Assembly: GCA_023128195.1 (NCBI GenBank)
Contig: JAGMEL010000125.1
Span: forward strand, 1-6,474
Direction of reading: 5' to 3'
DNA: 6,474 bases
DNA from: Caldifarciminota bacterium
GTDB lineage: Bacteria; Hydrothermota; Tepidihabitantia; SM23-42
The notes beneath the pieces were generated by a model. That model was not told the origin of the DNA and did no database searches. It was given only the letters and a program-made list of their open reading frames with translations. Within the stretch, counting starts at the first letter, position 1; each line of letters opens with the position of its first letter. Below, piece by piece: positions 5,790-6,474 of this stretch. The position numbers and the translations under genes are program-made.

Positions 5790-5807
5790 CAATTGAAGTT
5801 TTATTTC

Positions 5808-6474
5808 TTAACTAAAACCCTGCTTCTTTTTTTCTTCTTTTGGTGCGTAATGAGAAAATTGCATGGTATGGATACCATACCCCTGAGTAACTGACCTTAA
5901 ATCTGTAGCATAGCCAAATGACTTTGCTAGAGCAAGACTGGCAGTTATTATCTTTTCTTTCTTATTTGTCTCTATTTTTAAAATATTGCCTTTCCGGGCA
6001 TTTAAGTCATTTATAACATCACCCAAATATATTTCCGGTACAATGATTTCCAAGGACATTATTGGTTCCAACAAAATTGGATTGCCCTTCATAAATCCCT
6101 CTCTCAATGCCATCTGCGCTGCTATCTTAAATGATAATTCCGAAGAATCAGTTGGATGATACGAACCATCAAGTATTTTAACTTCAATATCAATAATTCG
6201 ATAACCCCAAGATATACCCACCTCAGTTTGTTCTCTTATTCCTTTTTCAATCGCTGGTATAAACTGTCTTGGAATAGTACCTTCTCTTATTTTATTTTCG
6301 ATCACTACACCTTTACCCCTTTCTGTCGGTGCAATAGTAAGGGTTACAATTCCATACTGCCCTTTACCACCGGTCTGCTTTATAAATCTACCTTGAACTT
6401 TCACCTGCTCCGTAATCGTCTCACGATATGAAACCTGGGGTTTACTTATATTACATTCAACACCAAACTCACGC
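5808..6474 (-). CDS. Elongation factor G-family protein, C-terminal part (5' end outside window)
   Basis: The frame runs without a stop to the right edge (first full codon at 6471-6473), giving 221 residues that begin REFGVEC. The GTG at 6402-6404 is internal and not a start. Visible are the end of domain III, then domain IV opening with ISKPQVSYRETI and QTGGKGQYG, and the domain IV tip loop DGSYHPTDSSE. The domain V core follows: LLEPIM, LGDVINDLNARKGNI, FGYATDLRSVTQG and FSHY. EF-G drives tRNA-mRNA translocation and ribosome recycling as a GTPase; the GTPase domain lies outside the window. Several positions depart from ordinary EF-G. ISWGYRI replaces 'LxGxPVV', REGTIP replaces 'GGxIP', HPTDSSE replaces 'HEVDSSE', and LALAKSFGY replaces 'VPLAEMFGY'. 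These changes, and PhzF rather than tuf as the next gene, suggest a divergent EF-G paralogue. It leads the leftward gene run. Confidence 0.9.
   Translation of the reverse strand, partial: REFGVECNISKPQVSYRETITEQVKVQGRFIKQTGGKGQYGIVTLTIAPTERGKGVVIENKIREGTIPRQFIPAIEKGIREQTEVGISWGYRIIDIEVKILDGSYHPTDSSELSFKIAAQMALREGFMKGNPILLEPIMSLEIIVPEIYLGDVINDLNARKGNILKIETNKKEKIITASLALAKSFGYATDLRSVTQGYGIHTMQFSHYAPKEEKKKQGFS

Noticed and set aside
5790..5792. TTG as the start of the PhzF gene
   Set aside because: The codons after it are the Shine-Dalgarno sequence for the GTG at 5778-5780, and that GTG gives the normal family N-terminus.
6402..6404. GTG as the start of a short separate gene encoding only EF-G domains IV and V
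   Set aside because: The frame remains open to the window edge and encodes correct EF-G sequence (REFGVEC...KPQVSYRETI) upstream, so the gene is simply cut by the edge.
1..6474. tRNA, rRNA, CRISPR array, transposase, toxin-antitoxin or phage genes
   Set aside because: I looked for tandem spaced repeats, terminal inverted repeats, cloverleaf-like segments and the relevant protein motifs on both strands and found none.

Overview
The window is AT-rich bacterial chromosome, densely packed with housekeeping and accessory genes. It contains no phage, transposase, CRISPR, tRNA or rRNA that I can see. Most of it is one leftward (minus-strand) gene run. It opens at the right edge with an EF-G-family translation factor, which enters from outside the window. 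It continues through a PhzF-family protein, a GNAT acetyltransferase, a class I/II PLP aminotransferase, a CGGC-domain cysteine-rich protein, a second GNAT acetyltransferase and a four-helix membrane protein. Spacing in the first part is tight: about 27 nt, 2 nt and 30 nt between successive genes. Those genes are probably cotranscribed. After the aminotransferase the gaps widen and contain gene debris.

On the left, the plus strand carries the last 33 codons of an unidentified gene, then a perfect 14-bp hairpin, then a full gene for an Rsm22-family (METTL17-like) methyltransferase-fold protein. That protein keeps the cysteines expected to hold an Fe-S cluster. The Rsm22 gene converges with the leftward run around position 1365-1406.

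Three observations go beyond routine annotation. (1) The 3' end of the GNAT gene at 4444-4902 runs into a GC-rich palindromic repeat, which supplies its last ~22 residues. (2) A short, diverged copy of the CGGC gene's 5' end lies between the intact CGGC gene and the next GNAT gene. (3) Two nucleotides after that GNAT gene is a 36-codon ORF resembling the start of an NlpC/P60 peptidase, with the catalytic-cysteine motif lost. Together these mark 1968-2720 as a zone of gene decay.

The organism cannot be named from this sequence. AT-rich coding DNA, a bacterial Rsm22, a CGGC-domain protein and the 'SPLAGEG / PELVSG' palindromic repeat suggest an uncultured, probably anaerobic, deep-branching bacterium such as an Omnitrophota-like lineage, but this is a weak inference. 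I see no convincing new multi-gene system. The closest to a functional unit is the PhzF, GNAT, aminotransferase and CGGC run, which could act on a small amino compound, but nothing in the sequence identifies a substrate.
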